Counted from the first letter of the stretch, positions 24,730 through 36,226 are shown. The stretch is DNA of 64,000 nt from Corydoras sp. C115 (GCA_019802505.1 JAFMOC010000442.1:52501-116500); one strand, 5' to 3'. Made by a program: numbers and translations. The notes: a model not told the origin generated them from the letters alone.

Positions 24730-26299
24730 CAGAAAATCACATCTCATTATGTTCTGCTTAATCCTCGACTGGGGGTGGGGCACTTGGGGAGGGGGTGGAG
24801 AGGGGTAGGGAGTTTGCTTCTCAATGCTCCTTCTGGAGGAGAACGTTTCGGGCGCTGGCCAGGAAAGGGCGTCAGTCCATCGAACACACTCACTATATTT
24901 TTGCCCCTATATATTTACATAGGGGCAATTTAAAGCATCCAGTTCACCTTGAATCCATGCAGGAAGGATGGGGGGGTTGGGAGTTTGCTTCTCAATGCTC
25001 CGTCTGGGGGAGAACGTTTCGGGCGTCAGTCCATCGAACACACTCACTATATTTTTGCCCCTATATATTTACATAGGGGCAATTTAAAGCATCCAGTTCA
25101 ACTTGAATCCATGCAGGAAGGATGGGGGGGTTGGGAGTTTGCTTCTCAATGCTCCGTCTGGGGGAGAACGTTTCGGGCGTCAGTCCATCGAACACACTCA
25201 CTATATTTTTGCCCCCTATATATTTACATAGGGGCAATTTAAAGCATCCAGTTCACCTTGAATCCATGCAGGAAGGATGGGGGGGTTGGGAGTTTGCTTC
25301 TCAATGCTCCTTCTGGAGGAGAACGTTTCGGGCGTCAGTCCATCGAACACACTCACTATATTTTTCCCCCCATATATTCATATAGGGGCAATTTAAAGCA
25401 TCCAGTTCACCTTGAATCCATGTTTTTGGACTCTGGCAGGAAACTGGAGAACCCCAATGGAGGAAGGATGGGGGGGTTGGGAGTTTGCTTCTCAATGCTC
25501 CGTCTGGGGGAGAACGTTTCGGGCGTCAGTCCAACGAACACACTCACTATATTTTTGCCCCTATATATTTACATAGGGGCAATTTAAAGCATCCAGTTCA
25601 CCTTGAATCCATGCAGGAAGGATGGGGGGGTTGGGAGTTTGCTTCTCAATGCTCCTTCTGGAGGAGAACGTTTCGGGCGTCAGTCCATCGAACACACTCA
25701 CTATATTTTTCCCCCCATATATTCATATAGGGGCAATTTAAAGCATCCAGTTCACCTTGAATCCATGTTTTTGGACTCTGGCAGGAAACTGGAGAACCCC
25801 AATGGAGGAAGGATGGGGGGGTTGGGAGTTTGCTTCTCAATGCTCCGTCTGGGGGAGAACGTTTCGGGCGTCAGTCCAACGAACACACTCACTATATTTT
25901 TGCCCCTATATATTTACATAGGGGCAATTTAAAGCATCCAGTTCACCTTGAATCCATGCAGGAAGGATGGGGGGGTTGGGAGTTTGCTTCTCAATGCTCC
26001 TTCTGGAGGAGAACGTTTCGGGCGTCAGTCCATCGAACACACTCACTATATTTTTCCCCCCATATATTTATATAGGGGCAATTTAAAGCATCCACTTCAC
26101 CTTGAATCCATGTTTTTGGACTCGGGCAGGAAACTGGAGAACCCCAATGGAGGAAGGATGGGGGGGTTGGGAGTTTGCTTCTCAATGCTCCGTCTGGAGG
26201 AGAACGTTTCGGGCGTCAGTCCATCGAACACACTCACTATATTTTCCCCCCCATATATTTATATAGGGGCAATTTAAAGCATCCACTTCACCTTGAATC
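24730..26299 (-). repeat. V-SINE-tail-derived tandem array with 345-bp higher-order unit
   Basis: Units contain GGGAGTTTGCTTCTCAATGC, GGAGAACGTTTCGGGCG, CATCGAACACACTCACTATA and GGGGCAATTTAAAGCATCC, all derived from the core and tail of the SINE on the minus strand. Basic units are about 155-190 bp. From 25258 a 345-bp pair repeats almost exactly at 25603 and 25948. Confidence 0.88.
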
Positions 26300-28440
26300 C
26301 ATGTTCTTGGACTGGAGAACCCCAATGGAGCTCTGGATTCATGGATTTAAGGTGAATTACTCCACCGATCTGTGTGGAGTTGGCATGTTCTCCCCCTGTC
26401 CGCATGGGTTTTTTCTGGGTTCTCCGGTTTCTAAAAACATGGATTCAAGGTGAATTGGCTGCTGTAAGTTGCCCTAAGCAACACGGTGGCTTAGTGTTCA
26501 GCACACCCGTCTCTCAGCCCTGGGGATCCGGATTGGAATACCGATCTGTGTGGAGTTGGCATGTTCTCCCCGTGTCCACATGTTTTTTTTTTTCTGGGAT
26601 TTAAGGTGAATTGGCTGCTCTAAATTGCCCCTGGGAAACACGGTGGCTTAGTGTTTTGCATGTCCGCCTCTCAGCACTGGGGATCCGGGTTCAATTACCA
26701 ATCTGGGTGAAGTTGGCATGTTCTCCCCGTGTCCACATGGGTTTTTTTCTGGGTTCTTTGGTTTCCTCCCACACTCCAAAAATGGATTTAAGGTGAATTG
26801 GCTGCTCTAAATTGCCCCTGGGCAACACAGTGGCTTAGTGTTTTGCATGTCCGCCTCACAGCACTGGGGATCCGGGTTTGAATCCTGATCTGGGTGGAGT
26901 TGGCATGTTCTCCCCGTGTCCGCATGGGTTTTTTTCTGGGTTCTCCGGTTTCCTCCCACACTCCAAAAACATGGATTTAAGGTGAATTGGCTGCTCTAAA
27001 TTGCCCCTGGGCACCACAGTGGCTTAGTGTTTAGTATGTCCTCCTCTCAGCACTGGGGACCTGGGTTCGATTACCGATCTGGGTGGAGTTGGCATGTTCT
27101 CCCTGTGTCTGCATGGGCTTTTTTTTCTCCGGTTTCCTCCCACACTCCAAAAACCTGGATTTAAGGTGAATTGGCTGCTCTAAATTGCCCCTGGGCAACA
27201 CGGTGGCTTAGTGTTTAGTACGCCCACCTCTCAGCACTGGGGATCCGGGTTCGATTACCGATCTGGGTGCAGTTGGCATGTTCTCCCACACTCCAAAAAC
27301 ATGGATTTAAGGTGAATTGGCTGCTCCAAATTGCCCCTGGACACCACGGTGGCTTACTGTTTAGCACGTCCACCTCTCAGCACTGTCCGCACTCATCGAT
27401 AGCTCTCACAAAGCTGCAGGCCTATCCCGTCAGTCCCACTCGATATGTCTCTTTGACTTTGGCACGGATTCGTAACTCTCCATAACGCCACCGATCTGGG
27501 TGGAGTTGGCATGTTCTCCCCGTGTCCACAGGGGTTGTTTCTGGGTTCTCCGGTTTCCTCCCACACTCCAAAAACCTGGATTTAAGGTGAATTGGCTGCT
27601 TTAAATTGCCCCTGAGCAACGCGTTGGCTTAGTGTTTAGCACATCCGCCTCTCAGCACTGGGGATCCGGGTTCGATTACCGATCTGGGTGCAGTTGGCAT
27701 GTTCTCCCACACTCCAAAAACAAGGATTTAAGGTGAATTGGCTGCTTTAAATTGCCCCTGGGCAACACGGTGGCTTAGTGTTTAGTACACCCGCCTCTCA
27801 GTACTGGGGATCCGGGTTCGATTACCTATCTGGGTGGAGTTGGCATGTTCTCCCACACTCCAAAAACATGGATTTAAGGTGAATTGGCTGCTCCAAATTG
27901 CCCCCGGGAAACACGGTGGCTTTGTGTTTAGTACACCCGCCTCTCAGTACTGGGGATCCGGGTTCGATTACCGATCTGTGTGGAGTTGGCATGTTCTCCC
28001 CGTGTCCACAGGGTTTTTTTTCTGGGTTCTCCGGTTTCCTCCCACACTCCGAAAACGGATTTAAGGTGAATTGGCTGCTCTAAATGGCCCCTGGGCAACA
28101 CAGTGGCTTAGTGTTTAGTACGCCCACCTCTCAGCACTGGGGATCCGGGTTCGATTACCGATCTGGGTGCAGTTGGCATGTTCTCCCACACTCCAAAAAC
28201 ATGGATTTAAGGTGAATTGGCTGCTCCAAATTGCCCCTGGACACCACGGTGGCTTACTGTTTAGCACGTCCACCTCTCAGCACTGGGGATCCGGGTTCGA
28301 TTACCGATCTGGGTGCAGTTGGCATGTTCTCCCACACTCCAAAAACATGGATTTAAGGTGAATTGGCTGCTCCAAATTGCCCCTGGACACCACGGTGGCT
28401 TACTGTTTAGCACGTCCGCCTCTCAGCACTGTCCGCACTC
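26300..28440 (+). repeat. V-SINE head-and-core-derived tandem array (+)
   Basis: About a dozen units of 130-185 bp, each with CACGGTGGCTTAGTG, CTCAGCACTGGGGATCCGGG, TTCGATTACC, GGTGGAGTTGGCATGTTCTC and GATTTAAGGTGAATTGGCTG. They retain A-box-like and degraded B-box sequences but lack the SINE tail. Two segments end in the same GTCCGCACTCATCGATAGCT tract (27384 and 28430), showing a large duplication. Confidence 0.88.
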
Positions 28441-28853
28441 ATCGATAGCTCTCACAAAGCTGCAGGCCTATCCCGTCAGTCCCACTCGATACGTCCCTCT
28501 GACTTTGGCTCGGGTTCCGCGTTTAAAGCCTGAAGTTCGGAAGCTCCGGCGGTTCGTCGGCGGTTTGGCGCGATCTAACCCCCCCCCCCCCTTCCCAAAT
28601 CACGTTAGGATCAATTCCCAGAGGAGAGGCGCTGGAGAACGCACCCGGATCCTCTCTCTCTACCACCCCCACCCCCCCCCACGGATCGGCGGGATCGTTT
28701 TCCCTCATTTGCATCCGCCAGAGTATCGGAGGCTTCGGAAAACAAAGGCCGCGCAACCGAATTAGTCTCTGATGGGTATGGATCCGCCCCAGCGCGATTC
28801 GATTAGGCCCCCCCCGCCCCCCCGCCCCGTCCTCGTTCTCCCCCCACCCCCCG

Positions 28854-28917
<64 letters not shown>

Positions 28918-29270
28918 CTGACGGCTACTCGGCTTAACGGTGCCACCTGATCCACTCGCGGTTCGACTCGTTCCGGCGAGTCAGTCGATACCCTCCTCAT
29001 ATCGGCTCCTCTGCGGGCCCTGCTCTCGAGAACGCCGGGCTCACGGGGAGCGCGATGCCCCCGCAGGTCGTCGCGGGGTATTGATTATAATTGGGTCGGG
29101 TTCTAATTGTGTCTGTTGTCTCTCTGTTGTTCTCAATCAAGCTCGGATGATGAGCAGCGCCATCGGGGAACGCACTGCTATTATTTACGTTCTCCCAAAA
29201 GTTGGGGTGACTTTTAAAACATCGATAACCAAAAGAAAAGAAAGGGAGGCGTTTTTTAACGAGGGCGCCG
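28441..29270. other. unique intron sequence with 63-nt poly(C)
   Basis: Unique sequence interrupted by C-rich tracts. The run at 28854-28916 is 63 uninterrupted C. The region between 29100 and 29260 is unique with no supported exon. Confidence 0.6.
28854..28916. repeat. poly(C) tract, 63 nt
   Basis: Uninterrupted C on the + strand, so poly(G) on the other. It may be mis-sized by sequencing. Confidence 0.9.
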
Positions 29271-30110
29271 GGGATCCGGGTTTGAGTACCGATCGGGGTG
29301 GAGTTGGCATGTTCTCCCTGTGTACGCATGGGTTTTTTTTCTACGGTTTCCTCCCACAGTCTAAAAACATGGATTTAAGGTGAATTGGTGAATTGTTCTC
29401 CCTATGTACGCATGGGTTGGGTTCTCCGGTTTCCTGCTATAGACCAAAAACATGGATTTAAGGTGAATGGGCTGCTCTAAATTGCCCCTGGGCAATACCA
29501 ATCTGGGTGGAGTTGGCATGTTCTCCCTATGTATCCATAGGTTTTTTTTCTCCAGTGTCCTCCTATAGTCCAAAAACATGGATTTAAGGTGAATTGGTGA
29601 ATTGTTCTTTCTATGTACGCATGGGTTGGGTTCTCCGGTTTCCTGCTATAGACCAAAAACATGGATTTAAGGTGACTGTGTTGCTCTAAATTGCCCCTGG
29701 GCAATAACAATCTGGGTGGAGCTGGCATGTTCTCCCTGTGTTCGCATTGGGTCTTTTTCTTGGTTCTCCGGTTTCCTCCTATAGTCCAAAAACATGGATT
29801 TAAGGTGACTGGGTTGCTCTAAATTGCCCCTGGGCAATACCAATCTGGGTGGAGTTGGCATGTTCTCCCTGTGTCCGCATTGGGTCTTTTTCTTGGTTCT
29901 CCGGTTTCCTCCTATAGTCCAAAAACATGAATTTAAGGTGAATGGGCTGCTCTAAATTGCCCCTGGGCAATACCAATCTGGGTGGAGTTGGCATGTTCTC
30001 CCTATGTATGCATGGGCTTTTTTCTACGGTTTCCTCCTATAGTCCAAAAACATGGATTTAAGGTGAATGGGCTGCTCTAAATTGCCCCTGGGCAATACCA
30101 ATCTGGCATG
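29271..30110 (+). repeat. V-SINE-core-derived tandem array, about 133-bp unit
   Basis: Units run GGGCAATACCAATCTGGGTG, GAGTTGGCATGTTCTCCCTG, TTCTCCGGTTTCCTCCTATA, AAAAACATGGATTTAAGGTG. The pol III boxes are gone; only the core remains. The period is 133 bp for adjacent identical units (29667 and 29800). Confidence 0.88.
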
Positions 30111-30156
30111 TTCTCCCTGTGTCCGCATGGGTTTTCTCTGGGTGGCAATTGCCCCT

Positions 30157-30330
30157 GGGTGGCACAGTGGCAGCGTTTAGCACACCCGTCTCTCAGCACT
30201 GGGGATCCGGGTTCGAATCCCGGTCTGGGTGGACTTGGCATGTTCTCACGGTGTCCAAGTGGGTTCTCCGGCTCCCTCCCACACTCCCCCCCCGACCCTA
30301 GTATTAGATTAAGCAGAAGATGCTGGATGG
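30157..30330 (+). mobile_element. V-SINE, short diverged copy (+)
   Basis: Has GGTGGCACAGTGGCAGCG, B box GGTTCGAATCC, a shortened core and the tail GATTAAGCAGAAGATGCTGG. It ends about 130 bp before the ptprm exon at 30460. Confidence 0.8.
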
Positions 30331-30459
30331 AAGTTCATGGTTCTTGTTCCTTATCAGAACGATTCATCCATTCGTGTCCCGTTCTGTGTAGTGTCCACAG
30401 AACCGTTTACAGAACGAGGTAATGCAGTTCTGTGTTCTCTGTTCTCTGTGTTCTAACAG

Positions 30460-30611
30460 GAAACTGGCGAAGAAGCGTAAGGAGACGCTGAGCAGCACCC
30501 GGCAGGAGATGACGGTCATGGTGAACTCGATGGATAAGAGCTACACAGAGCAGGGCACCAACTGCGACGAGGCGCTGTCCTTCATGGACACTCACAACTT
30601 GAACAGCCGCT
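30460..30611 (+). CDS. ptprm: ptprm juxtamembrane exon (152 nt)
   Basis: The acceptor is TTCTAACAG and the donor is GTGAGT at 30612. The exon supplies the last base of a Leu codon, 50 full codons from KLAKKRKETLSSTRQEMTV to DTHNLNSR, and the first base of a Ser codon. The human PTPRM segment, as I recall it, also has 50 residues here with few changes (for example ETM/ETL, YAE/YTE, NGR/NSR). The basic KLAKKRK stretch is the stop-transfer side of the membrane helix, facing the cytosol. The open frame runs on past the donor into Pro-rich sequence, which is intronic. The juxtamembrane segment lies between the membrane helix and catalytic domain D1. Confidence 0.95.
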
Positions 30612-31029
30612 GTGAGTTCACCAACGTTCAGCATCTCACACACGAGCGGGCGCAGAACCGGCCCCCGGCCCCCGGCCGCCCGCCGGCTCACCCCGGTCCC
30701 CCGGGCGTCTCCTCAGATAACCGTCTGCGAGGCAGCTCTGAGCAGCTCGGCTCCATCGATCTGTTGACACCGACTCCGGCCGGCGGGTTAAGCTCTGCTC
30801 ACACAAACACACACCGAGGTCCTGACCCCCGACACGCAGGAGAACCTGACCGGCCGTGAACCTGACCGCCGTGAACCTGACCGGCCGTGAACCTGACCCG
30901 CCGTGGACCTGACGGAACCCGAACCCGAAACGGGGTTATTTAAAGCAGTGATTCTCAGTTATTTTCTGTTACCCCCCCCCCCTTAGGAAGAAGAAAACAT
31001 TTTGCAGGGTCTCTGATTAATCCCAACAA

Positions 31030-31032
<3 letters not shown>

Positions 31033-31060
<28 letters not shown>

Positions 31061-31074
31061 TGTGTTTGTGTATT

Positions 31075-31116
<42 letters not shown>

Positions 31117-31493
31117 TGTATTTGTGTACATGTTTGTGTATGTGTGTGTGTTTGTGTATGTATGTATGTATGTGTGTGTGTGTGTGTGTGTGATTGTGTG
31201 TATGTGTGTGTGTGTGTGTATGATTGTGTGTTTTGTGAATGTGTGTGTGTGTGTGTGTATGTATGATTGTGTGTTTTATGAATGTGTGTGTGTGTGTGTG
31301 TGTGTGTGATTGTGTGTTTTGTGAATGTGTGTGTTTGTGTATGTATATATGTATATGTGTGTGTGTGTGTGTGTATGATTGTGTGTTTTATGAATGTGTG
31401 TGTGTGTGTGTGATTGTGTGTTTTGTAAATGTGTGTATGTGTGTATGTGTGTGTGTGTATAATTGTGTGTTTTGTGAATGTGTGTGTGTGTGA

Positions 31494-31523
<30 letters not shown>
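31033..31523. repeat. (TG)n tract upstream of ptprm exon
   Basis: About 490 bp of TG dinucleotide with TATG, TTTG and GAATG interruptions, ending 12 nt before the exon at 31536. It can pair with the CA tract downstream of the same exon. Confidence 0.95.
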
Positions 31524-31526
<3 letters not shown>

Positions 31527-31535
31527 ATCCCACAG

Positions 31536-31610
31536 CTGGATCTTCTCCATGTTCTCTAACCGTGAAATCCAACAACTTGAGCACAACGCTCCCAAACTCC
31601 TATTACCCAG
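31536..31610 (+). CDS. ptprm: ptprm juxtamembrane exon (75 nt), symmetric
   Basis: The acceptor is ATCCCACAG and the donor is GTAACA, which is weak after the first four bases. With the T from the previous exon it reads SGSSPCSLTVKSNNLSTT, then LPNSYYP, and ends on the first base of an Asp codon. This matches the PTPRM stretch SVSSPSSFTMKTNTLSTS...NSYYP. It is 75 nt and phase 1 on both sides, so skipping preserves frame. It sits between a TG-rich tract of about 490 bp that ends 12 nt before it and a CA tract that starts at the donor; see findings. The Ser/Thr-rich composition suggests a flexible linker open to phosphorylation, which is inference. Confidence 0.93.
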
Positions 31611-31613
<3 letters not shown>

Positions 31614-31654
<41 letters not shown>

Positions 31655-31657
31655 CTC

Positions 31658-31704
<47 letters not shown>
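31614..31704. repeat. (CA)n tract at ptprm donor
   Basis: Starts inside the donor region (GTAACACACA) of the 75-nt exon and is interrupted once by CTCTCTCCCT. Confidence 0.95.
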
Positions 31705-31706
<2 letters not shown>

Positions 31707-31871
31707 CATTCTTCCTAAGCCTCTGAGGTATAAAACCGTCTCATTCGGCGTAACGCTGCTGGGTTCGGTTCTTCATATCAAGCTCGTATCTCTGTCTGTT
31801 ATTCTCTCCCTCACCAGAGGTGGCGCACTTTTCTAACCATACCATTTTCACTGTCTTCTTTCTGCCCGACC

Positions 31872-31908
<37 letters not shown>
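31872..31908 (+). promoter_or_regulatory. (TC)n polypyrimidine tract before the 27-nt microexon
   Basis: Pure (TC)n about 25 nt before the microexon at 31934. It would bind U2AF or PTB-type proteins; the effect on this exon is inference. Confidence 0.7.
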
Positions 31909-31909
<1 letters not shown>

Positions 31910-31933
31910 ACGGCCACCACCTCGACCTTGCAG

Positions 31934-31960
31934 ACCCCTTCGTGCCCACGGCCATCCTAG
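31934..31960 (+). CDS. ptprm: ptprm optional microexon (27 nt)
   Basis: The acceptor CCTTGCAG follows a (TC)n tract at 31872-31908, and the donor is GTGAGA. With the G carried from the previous exon it encodes DPFVPTAIL and ends on the first base of the next codon. It is phase 1 on both sides and a multiple of three. From memory, one mammalian PTPRM isoform is 13 residues longer than the other, with DPFVPTAILVPIN placed before DETHTMASD; this exon supplies the first nine of those residues. Both splice sites are strong and the reading frame is exact on each side, so conservation from fish to mammals is the simplest reading. Confidence 0.88.
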   Translation, partial: TPSCPRPS

Positions 31961-32929
31961 GTGAGACGCTCGGACTCGAGCTTTTGTGTCATATTTCCCA
32001 TAATGCACCGCTGCTGTAGTCTCCCAATTCGGCGGGGCGTGGCGGCGTCGTCGGTCGACGCCCATGACGATGGCTGCCTCATTTCCATCCCTGCCTGCTG
32101 CTCCCCCCCCTCCCCCCCCTCCCCCCGGTCCTCGTGTCCTCCCCCCACGTCAGCGGGCCGGGCTTCACTCCATCCCATCCCATCGTGTGATGTCACGTCC
32201 TGTCTGACCTCTCATTTGCATGGACAGCCGGATGTGGGGGGAGTGGACGGTACGGGGGGGGGGGGGGGGGTGGTTGGGAAAGGATCGGGGGGGGTGGGGG
32301 GGTTCGTTCGGCCGCCTGTTTTATGAAACTGTCGGGGCTACGCGATTAAAAAAAGTGATGACTCGGCGAATAACGCAGGTACCCAGGATTCATCCTTGAG
32401 GTTCTCCTCCTCAGCCGGAAAAGACAAAACAAAAACAGAACGCCGCCGTCAAGTGGCGCCGGCGTCCTCCACCCTCTCCTCCACCCACCCCCCTCCCCCA
32501 CACACCCCACCCCACCCCACCCCATCCCCCCGAAGCCACCTCCTCTTCAATTCTTTTTAAAGTCCCGCCCGCCCCTGGCTGGTTCCCACCGCCCCACTTG
32601 TTGTTGTGTTCCTCGTTTGCCGGTGTTTATTCATTTATCCCGTGATGAAGCAGAATAATAGAGCGACGTTCTCTCGGCGCGCCGTTACAGAGTCTCGCTC
32701 CGGAACCCGCCGCCGCTCGCCTTGTTCGCTGTGATGTCAGAGCAATCGGAACAGCGATGGGATGGGATAGGATTAGAACATGAAGACAGATCAAACCTAT
32801 TCATTATTAAAGGCCGCTGATGGGGGGGGGGGGGGTAGCCGGTACCTCGGAGAGAGGCTGCAGAACGTTTTCCACGCTCGACCGCGCACTCCATCACACT
32901 CCCTAAAAACTATTTAAACCTCCCACATT
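31961..32929. other. GC-rich unique intron sequence
   Basis: C- and G-rich stretches (32100-32130, 32253-32303, 32480-32530) and unique sequence. GGTACCTCGGAGAGAGGCTG near 32842 appears to be the source of part of the adjacent array unit. Confidence 0.6.
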
Positions 32930-35100
32930 AAAAAAAAACATTGATTCAAGGTGAATTGGCTGCTCTACATTGCCCCATCTAAATTGCCCCTATATAGTGT
33001 GTGTGTGTGTGTGTGTGTGAGTGAGTGTGTGTCCAGTGATGGATTGGCGCCCTGTCCTGGGGGTTGTGTAGCCGGTACCTCAGAGAGAGGCTTCTCCAGT
33101 TTCCTCCCACATTTAAAAAAAAACATTGATTCAAGGTGAATTGGCCCGTCTAAATTGCCCCTATATAGTGTGTGTGTGTGTGAGTGAGTGTGTGTCCAGT
33201 GATGGATTGGCGCCCTGTCCTGGGTGTTGGGAATAAAAACATTTATTCAAGGTGAATTGGCTGCTCTAAATTGCCCCTGGGTGGGGGGGCATGGTGGCAT
33301 TGTGTCCACCCCTATCCCCAGGTTCTCTGTTTTCCTCTCACAGTCCAAAAACTTGGATTCAAGGTAAATTGACAGCTCTAAATTGCCCAATCTAAATTGC
33401 CCCTATATAGAGTGTGTGTCCAGTGAAGGATTGGCGCCCTGTCCTGGGGGTTGTGTAACCGGTACCTCGGAGAGAGGCTTCTCCAGATTCCTCCCGCATT
33501 TAAAAAAAACATTGATTCAAGGTGAATTGGCCCATCTAAATTGCCCCTATATAGAGTGTGTTTGTGTGAGTGAGTGTGTGGCACCCTGTCCTGGGGGTTG
33601 TGTAACCGGTACCTCGGAGAGAGGCTGCAGAACGTTTCCCACGCTCGACCGCGCACTCCATCATACTCCCCAAAAACATCGGAATTATTTAAACCTCCCA
33701 CATTAAAAAAAACATTGATTCAAGGTGAATTGGCCCATCTTAATTGCCCCTATATAGTGTGTGTGTGAGTGAGTGTGTGTCCAGTGATGGATTGGCGCCC
33801 TGTCCTGGGGGTTGTGTAACCGGTACCTCGGAGAGAGGCTTCTCCAGATTCCTCCCACATTTAAAAAAAACATTGATTCAAGGTGAATTGGCCCATCTAA
33901 ATTGCCCCTATATAGTGTGTGTGAGTGAGTGTGTGTCCAGTGATGGATTGGCGCCCTGTCCTGGGGGTTGTGTAACCGGTACCTCGAAAAGAGGCTTCTC
34001 CAGATTCCTCCCACATTTAAAAAAAACATTGATTAAAGGTGATTTGTCCCATCTAAATTGCCCCTATATAGTGTGTGTGAGTGAGTGTGTGTCCAGTGAT
34101 GGATTGGCGCCCTGTCCTGGGGGTTGTGTAACCGGTACCTCGGAGAGAGGCTTCTCCAGATTCCTCCCGCATATAAATAAAACATTGATTCAAGATGAAT
34201 TGCCCCATCTAAATTGCCCCTATATAGTGTGTGTGTGTGAGTGAGTGTGTGTCCAGTGATGGATTGGCGCCCTGTCCTGGGGGTTGTGTAACCGGTACCT
34301 CGGAGAGAGGCTTCTCCAGATTCCTCCCACATTTAAAAAAAACATTGATTCAAGGTGAATTAGCCCATCTAAATTGCCCCTATATAGTGTGTGTGGGTGT
34401 GTGTGTGTGTGTGTGTGTGTGTCCAGTGATGGATTGGCGCCCTGTCCTGGGGGTTGTGTAACCGGTACCTCGGAGAGAGGCTTCTCCAGATTCCTCCCAC
34501 ATTTAAAAAAAAACATTGATTCAAGGTGATTTGGCCCATCTAAATTGCCCCTATATAGTGTGTGTGTGTGTGTGAGTGTGTGTCCAGTGATGGATTGGCG
34601 CCTTGTCCTGGGGTTGTGTAACCGGTACCTCGGAAAGAGGCTGCAGAACGTTTCCCACGCTCGACCGCGCACTCCATCATACTCCCCAAAAACATCGGAA
34701 TTATTTAAACCTCCCACATTTAAAAAAACATTGATTCAAGGTGAATTGGCTGCTTTAAATTGTCCCATCTAAATTGCCCCTATATAGTGTGTATGAGTGA
34801 GTGTATGTCCAGTAATGGATTGGCGCCCTGTCCTGGGGGTTGTGTAACTGGTACCTCAGAGAGAGGCTTCTCCACTTTCCTCCCACATTTGAAAAAAACA
34901 TTGATTCAAGGTGAATTGCCCCATCTAAATTGCCCCTATATAGAGTGTGTTTGTGTGAGTGAGTGTGTGGCACCCTGTCCTGGGGGTTGTGTAGCGGAAC
35001 ATCGGAACTAAATAGAGATGTTCCGTGTTCTCCAGTTTCCTCCCACATTTAAAAAAAAAACCATTGATTCAAGGTAAATGGCCTGCTCTAAATTGCCCCT
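32930..35100 (+). repeat. chimeric SINE-tail tandem array
   Basis: About a dozen units of 150-230 bp. Each joins GATTCAAGGTGAATTGGC, AAATTGCCCCTATATAGTG, (GTGA)n and AGTGATGGATTGGCGCCCTG (V-SINE 3' region) to GGTTGTGTAACCGGTACCTC and CTTCTCCAGATTCCTCCCAC. Some units carry an extra CAGAACGTTTCCCACGCTCG block ending AAACATCGGAATTATTTAAA. Confidence 0.88.
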
Positions 35101-35640
35101 GGGGGCATGGTGTCATAGTGGTTAGCACGCCCACCTCTCAGCGCTTGGGATCCAGGTTCGAATCCCGATCTGTATGGAGTTTGCATGTTCTCCCCGTGTC
35201 CACCCCTATCCCCAGGTTCTCCTGTTTCCTCTCACAGTCCAAAAAGAGATTTAACGGTAAATTGCCCCATCTAAATTGCCCCAATATAGAGTGTGTCTGT
35301 GTGAGTGAGTGTGTGCCCATTGATGGATTGGGTTTCTCTAGGTTCTCCGATTTCCTGCAACAGTTCAATAACATCAATTCAAGGTGAATCGAATGCTGTA
35401 AATTGCCCCCTAGGCGGCACAGGGGTTCAGTGCTTAGCACATAAGCCTCCAGGTTCAATCCGGGTTCCCACGTGTTCTCCGGTTTCCTCCCACAGTCCAA
35501 AAAAAAACAGATTCAAGGTGAATTGGCTGCTCTGAATTGCCCCTATATAGAGTGTGTGTAAGTGAGTGTGCGTTCTCTCTCACACCCATCCCCCCCCACC
35601 CCCACCCCCCACCCCCCGCACCCCTGGTAGAGTATCGCAT
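35101..35640 (+). mobile_element. two diverged V-SINE-like copies (+)
   Basis: Heads at about 35103 (GGCATGGTGTCATAGTGG, B box GGTTCGAATCC) and 35411 (GGCGGCACAGGGGTTCAGTG). Both have core and tail remnants and end at GGTAGAGTATCGCATGGATA. Confidence 0.75.
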
Positions 35641-35988
35641 GGATAATCAGATGAGATCCGATGTTTACTTTACAAAATAAGTATTATTAGGTCAATGGGG
35701 CAATTTGCTCGTCGTCCCCAAATGCCCCGACACGTCCCCCACCGCTCTATTTTGTATCCATTAGGCCATCCATCCTCCCTCCTTTCACTGTGTGTCCGAT
35801 CTCATCCATCGCCCCTTCGGCCGACCTCAGACGTAGAATCACCCCGACTCACAGCGCCCCCTTCTGTCACGGGCTTTCAGACTAGTGAACTGAGCGTCAG
35901 TGTGCCGGTGCTCTTTGGTGTATTGTTGCTTATACCCTGTCTCCTCTCTCTCTCTTTTCCTCTCTCTCTCTCTCTCTCGCTCTCTCTC

Positions 35989-36027
<39 letters not shown>

Positions 36028-36053
36028 ACCTTTAATCTATCTGCTTAAAAAAG
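35641..36053. other. unique intron leading to microexon, with (TC)n
   Basis: Unique sequence to 35935, then (TC)n from about 35941 to 36025, then TTTAATCTATCTGCTTAAAAA before the 12-nt exon. The tract and TGC are the likely splicing signals. Confidence 0.7.
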
Positions 36054-36065
36054 TCCCCATTAATG
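36054..36065 (+). CDS. ptprm: ptprm optional microexon (12 nt), VPIN
   Basis: This exon is only 12 nt (TCCCCATTAATG), after the acceptor CTTAAAAAAG and before the donor GTAAGT. With the G carried over it reads Val-Pro-Ile-Asn and leaves G for the Asp codon at 38787. It completes the 13-residue insert (DPFVPTAIL + VPIN) known from a mammalian PTPRM isoform. A long (TC)n tract lies 28 nt upstream, and a TGC sits about 10 nt before the 3' splice site, as seen upstream of SRRM4/nSR100-dependent neural microexons. It is phase 1 on both sides, so it can be skipped alone or with the 27-nt exon. Neural regulation is inference. Confidence 0.85.
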
Positions 36066-36191
36066 GTAAGTTCCTCAGTCTGCCTGTTGTTTTGGGGGAA
36101 GGAGGTTGTGTGTTTCATTGAAAAAGCTGTCCACTGTCGGAACCCCCCCCCCCCCCCCACCTCCCTCCCACACTCGCCCGCCCACTCACTC

Positions 36192-36226
<35 letters not shown>

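Noticed and set aside
30402..30422. Possible 6-nt microexon (TTTACAG|AACGAG|GTAATG) before exon 30460
   Set aside because: The donor is weak and there is no pyrimidine tract, and it lies only about 40 nt before a real acceptor.
30422..30859. 145-residue single-exon gene
   Set aside because: Only 30460-30611 is coding. The rest is intron on both sides, including Pro-rich read-through after the donor.
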